Assembly: GCA_021777995.1 (NCBI GenBank)
Contig: JAJYCW010000038.1
Location: 1 to 32,006, forward strand
DNA length: 32,006 nucleotides
DNA from: a bacterium
Lineage (GTDB): Bacteria; Armatimonadota; Chthonomonadetes; Chthonomonadales; Chthonomonadaceae
Reading direction: 5' to 3'
Position 1 is the first letter of the stretch. The number at the start of each line of letters is the position of its first letter. The translations under genes were made by a program, and so were the position numbers. This document shows, one piece after another, positions 1 through 7,852 of this stretch. The notes beneath the pieces are model-generated. The model was not told the DNA's origin. It worked only from the letters and a program-made list of their open reading frames with translations, and did no database searches.

Positions 1-1127
1 ACCGTGGATGCCGCCACCAGCGATACCGTTGTAAGAGGTATTCCACCCTGCATTACCTCGCCCACGGCAACGGGGCCGCCCTTCGCAATAGGCGCGTGCA
101 GAACCCCTGGTTGCGGATAAAACTTGACAGGCGCTTTGCTTGTTCGAGAGACGACTACGTAAACTGGTTTAGGAACTACCGCGGATACGTCCGGGCGTAC
201 GCCGCCATCCACTTTGTATGAGGTAATGGTCGCACCGGCCGGTTCAATCTCCTTGCGTTCAAAGTTGTGAAAGCCGTAATCCATGATGCTTTCAGTCTCT
301 TTGACAAAGTTTGGGCTGTGCAGCACCACAGAAATCAGCTCCCAACCCCCTCGGGTATCGGAGCCGACGAGACAGTGCCCAGCGGCATCGGTCCAGCCGG
401 TTTTGACACCATCGGCACCGGGAAAGTGGCCCACGAAATGAGTGTGGTTCACCATAACCTCGTCCTGCTTGTCAATAGACCTATGAATTTTTGCACGAAG
501 CAACCGGACCACGTGACGTATGCGCGGAACCCGCATTGCTGCCGCAGCAATAATGGCGAGGTCATGCGCTGTGGTATAGTGGTCGGGCGCGGGAAGGCCG
601 TCAGGATTTGCAAAGTGCGTTCGCGTACAGCCCATCTGCTTGGCGCGCTCGTTCATCAGCTTGACAAAGGCGGGAACGCTACCTGCTGCTGCGTCGGCGG
701 CTGCAACTGCACTATCGTTTGCCGAACGCAGAAGCATCGCGCGAAGCAGGTCGTGTGCTGTAACCTTTTCACCTACCTTCAAATGCATTGAACACTCGTG
801 GGTATTGGCTGCATCTGCCCCCGCTGTAATGACCGTGTTTGGCGATACCCGCTCACAAAAAAGGATGGCAGTCATCAATTTTGTAGTACTTGCCATTGGT
901 AATTCGCGGTTTGGATTGTGCGCCCACAACACCCGACCAGTCTCAGCGTCTATGAGTATGGCTCCGCGGCTCCGTACCACCGGCGGCGGCAGTGGTACAA
1001 ACGGACGCGCGTGAACAAGAGCCGCAGGTGTAGCAGCGTGAGCCGAGAAAGATGGTGCAACGATTGGGATGAATACCGCCAGTGTAAAGGCAGTGAGGCG
1101 TAGTACGAAACTCAGTTTGGATTTTAT
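1..1127 (-). CDS. D-alanyl-D-alanine carboxypeptidase (peptidase S11), 3' end beyond window
   Basis: Serine DD-peptidase that trims the terminal D-Ala from peptidoglycan stem peptides outside the cytoplasmic membrane. The 375 visible codons show a signal peptide (basic KSK start, hydrophobic stretch to about residue 28, SAHA cleavage region) and all three penicillin-binding motifs in the right order: S-T-T-K (residues 80-83), S-A-N (135-137) and K-T-G (242-244). The C-terminal part after about residue 300 is the usual beta-rich S11 tail and is cut by the window edge. No ATG, GTG or TTG lies near the expected start. The codon 7 nt after a perfect AGGAG (1135-1139) is ATA (1127-1125), and it directly precedes the signal peptide. 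The family call is firm; the start codon is the open point (a sequencing error of ATG, a real AUA start, or the CTG four codons on). Confidence 0.93.
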   Translation of the reverse strand, partial: MKSKLSFVLRLTAFTLAVFIPIVAPSFSAHAATPAALVHARPFVPLPPPVVRSRGAILIDAETGRVLWAHNPNRELPMASTTKLMTAILFCERVSPNTVITAGADAANTHECSMHLKVGEKVTAHDLLRAMLLRSANDSAVAAADAAAGSVPAFVKLMNERAKQMGCTRTHFANPDGLPAPDHYTTAHDLAIIAAAAMRVPRIRHVVRLLRAKIHRSIDKQDEVMVNHTHFVGHFPGADGVKTGWTDAAGHCLVGSDTRGGWELISVVLHSPNFVKETESIMDYGFHNFERKEIEPAGATITSYKVDGGVRPDVSAVVPKPVYVVVSRTSKAPVKFYPQPGVLHAPIAKGGPVAVGEVMQGGIPLTTVSLVAAST

Positions 1128-1139
1128 GTTGGATCTCCT
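1125..1139 (-). promoter_or_regulatory. Shine-Dalgarno AGGAG with apparent ATA start codon
   Basis: On the minus strand AGGAG (1139-1135) is followed after 7 nt by ATA (1127-1125). This is ideal initiation spacing, and the next codons give K-S-K and a typical signal peptide. No ATG, GTG or TTG occurs in frame between the Shine-Dalgarno sequence and the hydrophobic core, so this site decides the start of the carboxypeptidase gene. Confidence 0.6.
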
Positions 1140-1170
1140 GTTTAGTATGGTTAGGATGACCGGTTGGGCC

Positions 1171-1200
1171 ATTGTAGCAGGTTTATTTCGGCTATATCAA
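1171..1200 (-). promoter_or_regulatory. sigma70-like promoter of the carboxypeptidase gene
   Basis: Minus strand: TTGATA (1200-1195), an 18-nt spacer, then TACAAT (1176-1171). The expected transcription start lies near 1164, giving a leader of about 37 nt that contains the AGGAG ribosome binding site. Confidence 0.6.
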
Positions 1201-1543
1201 TAGCAGATTCGCCAACCTCCTGCCTGGTTAATAGTGATCGTAAACCGCGTGTAAGCAAAGTCACCGCCATGTTGGGATCGCCGCCTATGGCAATAGAGCT
1301 TAGAATCGTCGACTGAGTGAACGCGGTATTATCGCTTGCCTATCGTAACGATATTTACGCTTTTACTGCAGGAAAACTACGTGGTCATTCTTGAACTTTA
1401 ATGAAAGGATAAATCGCCGATTACGCATAAGTTAGTTCGCATACGACTTGCGGTGCGGCAAACGAAATGTAGGGTATTGAGTGGCGTCAGAACCAGTTTA
1501 CTGTCGAAACGATTCATTGGATAACATTACCTAAAGCATACAC
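1201..1543. other. Intergenic region between divergent genes, no gene seen
   Basis: Sits between the minus-strand carboxypeptidase promoter and the plus-strand GH2 gene. I see no convincing small gene, RNA gene or repeat. The promoter of the GH2 gene must lie here, but I could not pick a well-spaced pair of boxes. Confidence 0.5.
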
Positions 1544-1552
1544 AAAGGGCAA

Positions 1553-3541
1553 ATGAAAACCACGCACAATTTACAGCCTCTTGATTGGCATGTCTCTGGT
1601 TGGACACCGTATTTTTGGCATTTTACAAACACCACAGAAACCGGTGCAACTTCACAGGCAGACATTCCCGATGTCCTGGCTCGAGTACCTGGCTCGGTAC
1701 ACGATACTCTCCTAAAAGCCGGGATCATAGATGACTGGAATATCGCGTTGAACTCCAGGAAGTGTGAGTGGGTAGAAAATCGACACTGGATTTTTTCAAC
1801 AGTACTGCCTGCTGAGTGGTTTGAAGAGTCCATGGAGCATGATCTCGTTTGTGACGGTCTCGACTATGCGGGATGGGTCTACCTTGACGGCATCGAGATA
1901 GGCAGATTCAAGGGTTCCCACATTCCACATACCTTCAGCATTCCCTGCGCAGGTGAGCCAGCAGCGCGCAGACTACAGATTATATTTGATTGCCCACCGC
2001 GCTGGCTTGGGCAGTTTGGTTACACGTCGCAGATGACAGAGTGGAAACCACGGTTCAACTACACATGGGATTGGACCGCACGACTGGTTCAAATTGGCAT
2101 TTGGGATGCGATTCATCTGGTGGTTCACGATAGAAGCACCATAGAGAACTTTCGCTGCTATACCACCTTAGAAGATGGATATGGAAAGCTGATCGCCCAT
2201 GCTACGATCCCCAGAACGATGCGTGCCATCTTGTCGCTAAACACTATTGACGGTGCGGTGCGTTCTGAAGTCGTTACCAGTGAACAGCTAGATGATGGAG
2301 TCTGCTGGCAGCGCATTATGGTGAAAAGCTGGAACGTGAGTGGGCAAGGCAATCAATCGCTGTACACACTTTGCTGTACCCTTCTTTCGGCTGATGATCT
2401 AGTGGCGGATACTCAGGAGCGCAGAATAGGCTTTAGATCTGTACAGTGGCTGGCATGTGAGGGTAGCTCTCGGGAAGCTACACCATGGATCTGTGAGCTT
2501 AACGGTGTGCCTACATTCCTTCAGGGAGTTAACTGGACCCCGGTGCGGCCCAATTTCGCCGATGTAACGGACGAGCAATATCGCACCTTATTAACACTCT
2601 ATCGGGATATGGGCTGCAATCTGCTGCGCGTTTGGGGAGGTGCAACTCTCGAAAAACAAGTATTTTACGACACGTGCGACGAACTTGGGCTGCTAATCTG
2701 GCAGGAACTACCTTTGTCGTCCTCTGGCATCGACAACTGGCCGCCAGAGGATGAAGAGTCCATTTCTCAGTTAGGAATCATTACATCCTCGTATGTGGAA
2801 CGAAGACAACACCATCCCTCCTTAATCATATGGTGCGGAGGCAACGAGTTGCAAGGTGGGATAGATGGTAGTAAAACTGGCGGTGGACGGCCGGTAACCA
2901 TGGATCATCCACTTATTGCGGCATGTGGATTAATCATCGCCAAAATGGATCCTCTACGACGTTTTCTCCCAACCTCGTCTAGCGGACCCACGTTTACAGC
3001 AGATTCTGCCGACTTCGGCAGGCAAAGCCATTGGGACGTTCACGGACCGTGGAAACTTTGGGGCGATGAGGCTGAATGGGAGGAATATTGGAACCAGGAT
3101 GACGCACTATTCCGATCAGAGACCGGAGCACCAGGTGCATCGCCTCTCGACCTTATCACCTGGGCCGCGGGTGATATCGCTATCATGCCAATTAACGACC
3201 AGACCCCCTTGTGGCGGCGAATGTCGTGGTGGATTGAGTCAACAGAATTCACTGCTGAACGAGGCCACGAACCTGATAGCCTCTCGGAGTACATACAGTG
3301 GAGTCAGGAGCGTCAGGCGCGAGTCCTCATGATTGCAGCGCGGGCCTGCAAACGGCGGTTTCCCAGATGCGGAGGATTTCTGGTTTGGATGGGACACGAC
3401 AGTTTTCCCTGCCCTGCAAATACGGCAATCATCGATTATTGGGGCAGGCCCAAGCCGGCGGCTCTGCTACTTAAAACGGTATTTCATATGCCCACAACTG
3501 CCTCGATGGAAAGCAATCTTCCAAATAACACCGGAGGTTAA
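1553..3541 (+). CDS. Glycoside hydrolase family 2, beta-mannosidase-like
   Basis: Retaining exo-glycosidase of the GH2 clan, most like beta-mannosidases that release terminal mannose from oligosaccharides. The 662-aa product has the N-terminal jelly-roll region (about 10-190, with W-V-Y-L-D-G near 105), an immunoglobulin-like segment, and the TIM barrel from about 320, opened by L-N-G-V-P-T-F-L-Q-G-V-N-W. The acid/base is Glu432 in W-C-G-G-N-E. Glu523 in S-E-T-G is the likely nucleophile. It lacks a signal peptide, so it probably acts in the cytoplasm on imported oligosaccharides. At 662 residues it is shorter than typical beta-mannosidases (about 800), ending just after the barrel without the C-terminal Ig domains. 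The start ATG has only a weak AAAGGG ahead. Its stop overlaps the ribosome binding site of the next gene, so the two are co-expressed. Confidence 0.88.
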   Translation: MKTTHNLQPLDWHVSGWTPYFWHFTNTTETGATSQADIPDVLARVPGSVHDTLLKAGIIDDWNIALNSRKCEWVENRHWIFSTVLPAEWFEESMEHDLVCDGLDYAGWVYLDGIEIGRFKGSHIPHTFSIPCAGEPAARRLQIIFDCPPRWLGQFGYTSQMTEWKPRFNYTWDWTARLVQIGIWDAIHLVVHDRSTIENFRCYTTLEDGYGKLIAHATIPRTMRAILSLNTIDGAVRSEVVTSEQLDDGVCWQRIMVKSWNVSGQGNQSLYTLCCTLLSADDLVADTQERRIGFRSVQWLACEGSSREATPWICELNGVPTFLQGVNWTPVRPNFADVTDEQYRTLLTLYRDMGCNLLRVWGGATLEKQVFYDTCDELGLLIWQELPLSSSGIDNWPPEDEESISQLGIITSSYVERRQHHPSLIIWCGGNELQGGIDGSKTGGGRPVTMDHPLIAACGLIIAKMDPLRRFLPTSSSGPTFTADSADFGRQSHWDVHGPWKLWGDEAEWEEYWNQDDALFRSETGAPGASPLDLITWAAGDIAIMPINDQTPLWRRMSWWIESTEFTAERGHEPDSLSEYIQWSQERQARVLMIAARACKRRFPRCGGFLVWMGHDSFPCPANTAIIDYWGRPKPAALLLKTVFHMPTTASMESNLPNNTGG

Positions 3542-3545
3542 CGAA

Positions 3546-4361
3546 TTGATAGACACCCGCACGACTGATGTAAACAGTGCTCAGTTACACCAGGACTTTA
3601 ATCGAGACGGATTTATTATTTATCAAACCCCCGTACTTGATGCTCAGTTACTTGATCGGGCAGCTCAAGCGCTTATGACCGTACGCGCAGGCACGTCCGA
3701 CACGGGTGAGGAGCCAGCATCTGGCTGGTCGCATTCTACGAGTCCCACAGTGCTTACAAAAATTGAACAGCCTCAACTTGCGAGTCATACCCTACGGGAA
3801 GTCCTAGCAAACACCCTCCTCGGAAAGATTGCAGCAGCGGCAATAGGAGCACAGATGGTGCAAGTTTGGTGGGTACAGGGCCTCGTAAAGCCTGGAACGC
3901 AAGGCGAACAGGCTGCAACTACAGTGGGCTGGCATCAGGACAAAACCTACTGGAGCGACTGGCAACCGGAGAGCGAGCTTTTTACCGCTTGGCTCGCGCT
4001 TAGCGATGTAACAGAAGAAGCGGGCCCAATGGTCTTCGTACCGGGGTCACATAGATGGGGAATGCTTCCAGGAGGTGACTTCTTTGCTCAGGATCAGGTG
4101 GCGTTACGCGCAGCTATCAAACTTCCTGCCGGTGAGCAGTGGACAGAGAGACTAGACATACTGCCGGCAGGCTGTGTCAGTCTTCATCATCAACAACTGT
4201 TCCACGGAAGTAATGCGAATCATTCCGCGTCACCGCGGTTAAGTCTTGCCATCCACCTGCGCACCGAAAGGTCTGTTCCAAAATCAGGTTCGTGGGTCGC
4301 CAAGTACCTAGACCGTCACGAGATCTGCCCGGTAATCCATGGGGCGTCGAATGCCCGCTAA
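3546..4361 (+). CDS. Phytanoyl-CoA dioxygenase (PhyH) family protein
   Basis: Member of the Fe(II)/2-oxoglutarate-dependent PhyH oxygenase family. In environmental bacteria most members have unknown substrates (small metabolites, sugar or lipid derivatives). The iron-binding facial triad is visible as His130-x-Asp132 in W-H-Q-D and His220 in L-F-H-G; Arg231 (P-R-L-S) is the expected 2-oxoglutarate ligand. I chose the TTG at 3546 because GGAGG (3533-3537) lies 8 nt upstream and the family's N-terminal helix follows directly. The frame is open further upstream, but that part overlaps the GH2 gene and is not family-like. The product is 271 aa. The RBS overlaps the end of the GH2 gene, implying translational coupling. 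A second PhyH gene beside a glycoside hydrolase lies at 22161. Confidence 0.87.
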   Translation: MIDTRTTDVNSAQLHQDFNRDGFIIYQTPVLDAQLLDRAAQALMTVRAGTSDTGEEPASGWSHSTSPTVLTKIEQPQLASHTLREVLANTLLGKIAAAAIGAQMVQVWWVQGLVKPGTQGEQAATTVGWHQDKTYWSDWQPESELFTAWLALSDVTEEAGPMVFVPGSHRWGMLPGGDFFAQDQVALRAAIKLPAGEQWTERLDILPAGCVSLHHQQLFHGSNANHSASPRLSLAIHLRTERSVPKSGSWVAKYLDRHEICPVIHGASNAR

Positions 4362-4486
4362 ATTGCGTGCATGCGCTCGTGCATACGCGCGGTAGAAATG
4401 GTGTGCGGGCGCAACAGTCACCACTTTGGCGATGGCGCAATTTAACGGCCATCGACCCTACAAAATTGAATGCCTTTTGACGGAAC

Positions 4487-4510
4487 TTTACAATAGTGCA
4501 CTAAAGTAAA
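4487..4510. promoter_or_regulatory. 24-bp near-perfect palindrome upstream of clpB (candidate operator)
   Basis: The central perfect palindrome TAGTGCACTA (4494-4503) is flanked symmetrically by TTTAC (4487-4491) and GTAAA (4506-4510), with only the two AA pairs unmatched. The half-site CAATAGTGCA recurs as CAATAGTACA at 4515-4524. A TTGACG box (4477-4482) lies just 5', so a dimeric regulator bound here could block the clpB promoter. The sequence matches neither CIRCE (TTAGCACTC-N9-GAGTGCTAA) nor the CtsR heptad repeat. Confidence 0.55.
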
Positions 4511-4570
4511 ATAACAATAGTACAGGTAAGTAACACGTAGAATGATGATGATCCTCGGGAGATAGATGCA

Positions 4571-7198
4571 ATGAGAATGGATAAGCTGACGATGAGAGCC
4601 CAGGAAGCTCTATCCGATGCACAACAGGCTGCACTTAAAAACCATAACGTTCAGGTTGATGTAGAACACCTGCTTTTCGCTCTTCTTAGCCAGGCAGACG
4701 GTGTAACGGTACCATTGCTGCAGAAAATGGATGTGAATACCTCGCTGCTCACCCAGCAAATAGCGGCTGAATTAGCACGACTACCAACTGTATCCGGCTC
4801 CGCCGAGTTGGCTTCACGGCTGTCAACTCGTCTCCAACAGGTTATCCAAGGAGCGTTCTCAGAGGCCGAACGGATGTCGGATGAGTTTGTGAGCACCGAG
4901 CACATGCTCATTGCTATCGCCGCGGACCGCCAGGAACCTCTTGCGGGAACGCTGAAGTCCCACCGTATTACCCAAGATAGAGTATTGCAGGCACTTCGCG
5001 AATTGCGTGGTAATCAGCGGGTCACCGATCAGAACCCTGAAGACAAGTACCAGGCACTTGAACGATATGGTCGCGACCTCACGGAGTCAGCCCGCAAACA
5101 GAAACTCGACCCTGTCATTGGACGGGACGAGGAGATTCGAAGGGTAATTCAGGTGCTCTCCAGGCGCACGAAGAACAACCCCGTTCTCATCGGTGAACCG
5201 GGTGTGGGTAAAACGGCTATTGTGGAGGGGTTATCACAGCGCATTGTAGAAGGCGATGTACCGGAAGGCTTAAAGGATAAGCGCGTTGTAGCCCTGGATA
5301 TGGGCTCACTCATTGCTGGTGCGAAATATCGTGGTGAATTTGAAGAACGCTTGAAAGCAGTGCTAGCGGAAGTTAAGGAAGCCCAGGGCGATGTAATTCT
5401 CTTTATCGATGAAATGCACACCATCGTCGGTGCGGGAGCTGCTGAAGGAGCGATGGATGCTTCTAACATGCTCAAACCGATGCTGGCACGCGGGGAACTG
5501 CGGTGCGTTGGCGCAACGACGCTGGACGAATACCGCAAGCACATCGAAAAAGATGCGGCGCTTGAACGAAGGTTTCAACCGGTAATGGTTGACGAGCCTT
5601 CCGTGGAGGCTACTATTGCCATTTTGCGTGGACTGAAGGAGAAATATGAGGTCCATCACGGTATCCGCATTATGGACAGCGCACTTGTATCGGCTGCAAT
5701 ACTATCACAAAGGTACATTACCGATCGATTTCTGCCCGACAAGGCCGTTGACCTTGTAGACGAAGCTGCATCCCGGTTGAGAATTGAGATCGACTCGATG
5801 CCCGCAGAAATTGATATAGTTGAACGTCGCATTCGACAATTAGAAATTGAAAAAGTCGCGCTCTCCAGGGAGACCGATGAAGCGGGACTAGAACGAAAAT
5901 CGAAACTGGAAGAAGAGCTGAGTGAGCTTCACGAGCAGGCCAGTCATTTGAAAGCTCGTTGGGAGAATGAAAAACGCGTCATCGCCAAAATAAGTAAAAC
6001 CAAACAGGACATTGAACAGACACGCCTGGCTGCGGAAGCCGCAGAGCGCGATGGCGACCTTGGTAAGGCTGCTGAGTTGCAGTATGGTACGTTGCATACC
6101 CTGGCCCGGCAACTCGAGGAACAACAGCAGGCGCTTCAGGAGGTCCAGGGAGATGGGGAACCGCTCCTTAAGGAGGAAGTTACAGCCGACGATATCGCCG
6201 AAATAGTCGGTAAGTGGACTGGAATACCCGTAAGCCGGCTGTTAGAAGGGGAAATGCACAAACTGCTGCGGATGGAGGACCGACTGCATGATCGTGTGGT
6301 CGGCCAGGATGATGCAATCGTGGCGGTTGCCAATGCAGTTCGTCGCTCTCGATCTGGTCTGTCGGATGCCGCACGCCCGATTGGCAGTTTCCTTTTCTTG
6401 GGCCCAACCGGTGTTGGCAAAACGGAGCTAGCACGAGCCCTTGCCGAGTTTCTGTTTGATGACGAACGGGCGATGGTCCGCATAGACATGAGCGAATATA
6501 TGGAAAAGCACTCTGTATCAAGGCTCATAGGCGCACCACCGGGCTATGTCGGATACGATGAAGGTGGACAGCTTACAGAAACAGTGAGGCGCAAACCCTA
6601 TTCGGTAGTGCTATTTGACGAGGTGGAAAAAGCACATCCAGACGTTTTCAACGCCCTATTACAACTTCTTGATGATGGAAGACTAACCGATGGGCAAGGC
6701 CGAACCGTGGATTTTAAGAACACCATCGTCATCATGACCAGTAATATCGGCAGCGATATTATAAGAGAGCTCGCCATCTTCGATCCAGAAAAGATGAAAA
6801 TGGAAGTCCTGACTGCCGTTCAAGCGCACTTCCGCCCAGAGTTCCTGAATAGGCTTGACGAAATAATCATGTTCAAATCACTCACACGCGAACAGATTAG
6901 TCATATCGTCGACATTCAGCTGGATGTTCTGCGCAAGAGGCTCGCAGAGCGCAAGATAACGTTGCGAGTAACAGAAAAAGCAGTAGAATGGATAGCAACC
7001 GAAGGGTTCGATCCGGTCTATGGCGCCCGCCCATTGAAGCGGGTAATACAGCGCAAAGTTGCGGATGCACTCGCTCGCGGGCTGCTTGCAGGCGAGTATC
7101 GCGAAGGCGATACTGTGCTGGTTGACGCAGGGCCGGAGGGCCTGTTAACGTTTGAGACGGTTTCTGCTAGCCAGGATCCCATAGGTCAGCAAAGCTAA
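4571..7198 (+). CDS. clpB: Chaperone ClpB, Hsp100 disaggregase
   Basis: Hexameric AAA+ ATPase that, with DnaK/DnaJ/GrpE, pulls polypeptides out of aggregates in the cytoplasm. The 875 aa show every ClpB part: a double Clp-N domain (1-150), first AAA module with Walker A G-E-P-G-V-G-K-T (208-215) and Walker B D280-E281, the long coiled-coil middle domain (about 405-530) that separates ClpB from ClpA and ClpC, second module with Walker A G-P-T-G-V-G-K-T (611-618) and Walker B D683-E684, and the sensor-2 G-A-R (818-820). It lacks the IGF/L loop used to bind ClpP, as expected. GGGAG (4557-4561) lies 9 nt before the ATG; another ATG two codons on is possible. It stands alone and is likely controlled by the palindrome at 4487-4510. 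Confidence 0.98.
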   Translation: MRMDKLTMRAQEALSDAQQAALKNHNVQVDVEHLLFALLSQADGVTVPLLQKMDVNTSLLTQQIAAELARLPTVSGSAELASRLSTRLQQVIQGAFSEAERMSDEFVSTEHMLIAIAADRQEPLAGTLKSHRITQDRVLQALRELRGNQRVTDQNPEDKYQALERYGRDLTESARKQKLDPVIGRDEEIRRVIQVLSRRTKNNPVLIGEPGVGKTAIVEGLSQRIVEGDVPEGLKDKRVVALDMGSLIAGAKYRGEFEERLKAVLAEVKEAQGDVILFIDEMHTIVGAGAAEGAMDASNMLKPMLARGELRCVGATTLDEYRKHIEKDAALERRFQPVMVDEPSVEATIAILRGLKEKYEVHHGIRIMDSALVSAAILSQRYITDRFLPDKAVDLVDEAASRLRIEIDSMPAEIDIVERRIRQLEIEKVALSRETDEAGLERKSKLEEELSELHEQASHLKARWENEKRVIAKISKTKQDIEQTRLAAEAAERDGDLGKAAELQYGTLHTLARQLEEQQQALQEVQGDGEPLLKEEVTADDIAEIVGKWTGIPVSRLLEGEMHKLLRMEDRLHDRVVGQDDAIVAVANAVRRSRSGLSDAARPIGSFLFLGPTGVGKTELARALAEFLFDDERAMVRIDMSEYMEKHSVSRLIGAPPGYVGYDEGGQLTETVRRKPYSVVLFDEVEKAHPDVFNALLQLLDDGRLTDGQGRTVDFKNTIVIMTSNIGSDIIRELAIFDPEKMKMEVLTAVQAHFRPEFLNRLDEIIMFKSLTREQISHIVDIQLDVLRKRLAERKITLRVTEKAVEWIATEGFDPVYGARPLKRVIQRKVADALARGLLAGEYREGDTVLVDAGPEGLLTFETVSASQDPIGQQS

Positions 7199-7203
7199 AA
7201 TGC

Positions 7204-7240
7204 ACCTGCGCCTGGAAATCAAGCACTTCCAGGCGCAGGT
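7204..7240. terminator. 14-bp perfect hairpin between convergent clpB and DinB gene
   Basis: Arms ACCTGCGCCTGGAA (7204-7217) and its exact complement (7227-7240) enclose a 9-nt loop, 6 nt after the clpB stop and 27 nt before the convergent gene's stop. There is no T-run on either side, so it is a bidirectional terminator or mRNA 3'-end stabiliser rather than a textbook intrinsic terminator. Confidence 0.65.
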
Positions 7241-7267
7241 AGGATCCTCGATTGCGGTGAACTACAG

Positions 7268-7753
7268 TTACATTCGCCACTCGCGGTCGCCGTAAATTGA
7301 TTGAATGTATTCTATTTGCGCCGCATGATCGTGAAGGTGGCCGACAACAATATGTATCACGACTTTGGTAGGCATTGGACCAAATCCCAGGTCTGCAGTG
7401 CCATCCAACACTTCCGGTGTAATGGCCTTGAGCCATGAAATATGCTCATCACTTGCTTCGCGCAATAGTGCTAGTGCCTCTTTACGGGTAGTAACAGCCT
7501 CCTCCTGCTGACGCAACCAGTCATCCATTTGCGCCGTGGTCATTCCGCTGGGAGTAGGTTCGGTGCCGCTCAGGCTCCTGGTCATGCCCTTCACGGCCAA
7601 TGCACAATGAACAGCAATGGCCAGCGGCGACCGAGAAGTAGGTGAAGGTGCCCAGCGCAGTTTATCGTCCACAGTCGTGTTAAGATTCTTCTCCACCCGC
7701 TCGCTCGCATGTGTGTAGAATCCTATAGCTTCTTGGATATATTCCTCAATCAC
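7268..7753 (-). CDS. DinB-family four-helix protein
   Basis: 161-aa protein of the DinB/YfiT-like four-helix bundle family. Members bind a metal through three histidines and include thiol-dependent transferases and many uncharacterised stress proteins. The triad is visible as His49 (A-V-H-C), His139 and His143 in G-H-L-H-D-H, followed by the usual C-terminal helix A-A-Q-I-E-Y-I-Q. The start is GTG at 7753, 6 nt after AAAGGAG (7766-7760). It is the first of three DinB-family genes here (others at 15751 and 20572). Convergent with clpB; the substrate cannot be inferred. Confidence 0.82.
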   Translation of the reverse strand: MIEEYIQEAIGFYTHASERVEKNLNTTVDDKLRWAPSPTSRSPLAIAVHCALAVKGMTRSLSGTEPTPSGMTTAQMDDWLRQQEEAVTTRKEALALLREASDEHISWLKAITPEVLDGTADLGFGPMPTKVVIHIVVGHLHDHAAQIEYIQSIYGDREWRM

Positions 7754-7852
7754 AATGGTCTCCTTTGAAATATCGATGCAAATGCTGAATTAGGTAGACA
7801 TTTGCAAATCCGTTACGCCTTTAGGCAAAGTCTGGTTTCATAGTTTATGCAA

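Noticed and set aside
267..1103. Three overlapping plus-strand open frames
   Set aside because: They are opposite-strand shadows of the DD-carboxypeptidase gene, whose S-x-x-K, S-A-N and K-T-G motifs are clear on the minus strand.
4359..4444. 9-bp inverted repeat TAAATTGCG / CGCAATTTA around the end of the PhyH gene
   Set aside because: Arms are about 68 nt apart with no stable inner stem and no T-run; could be chance.
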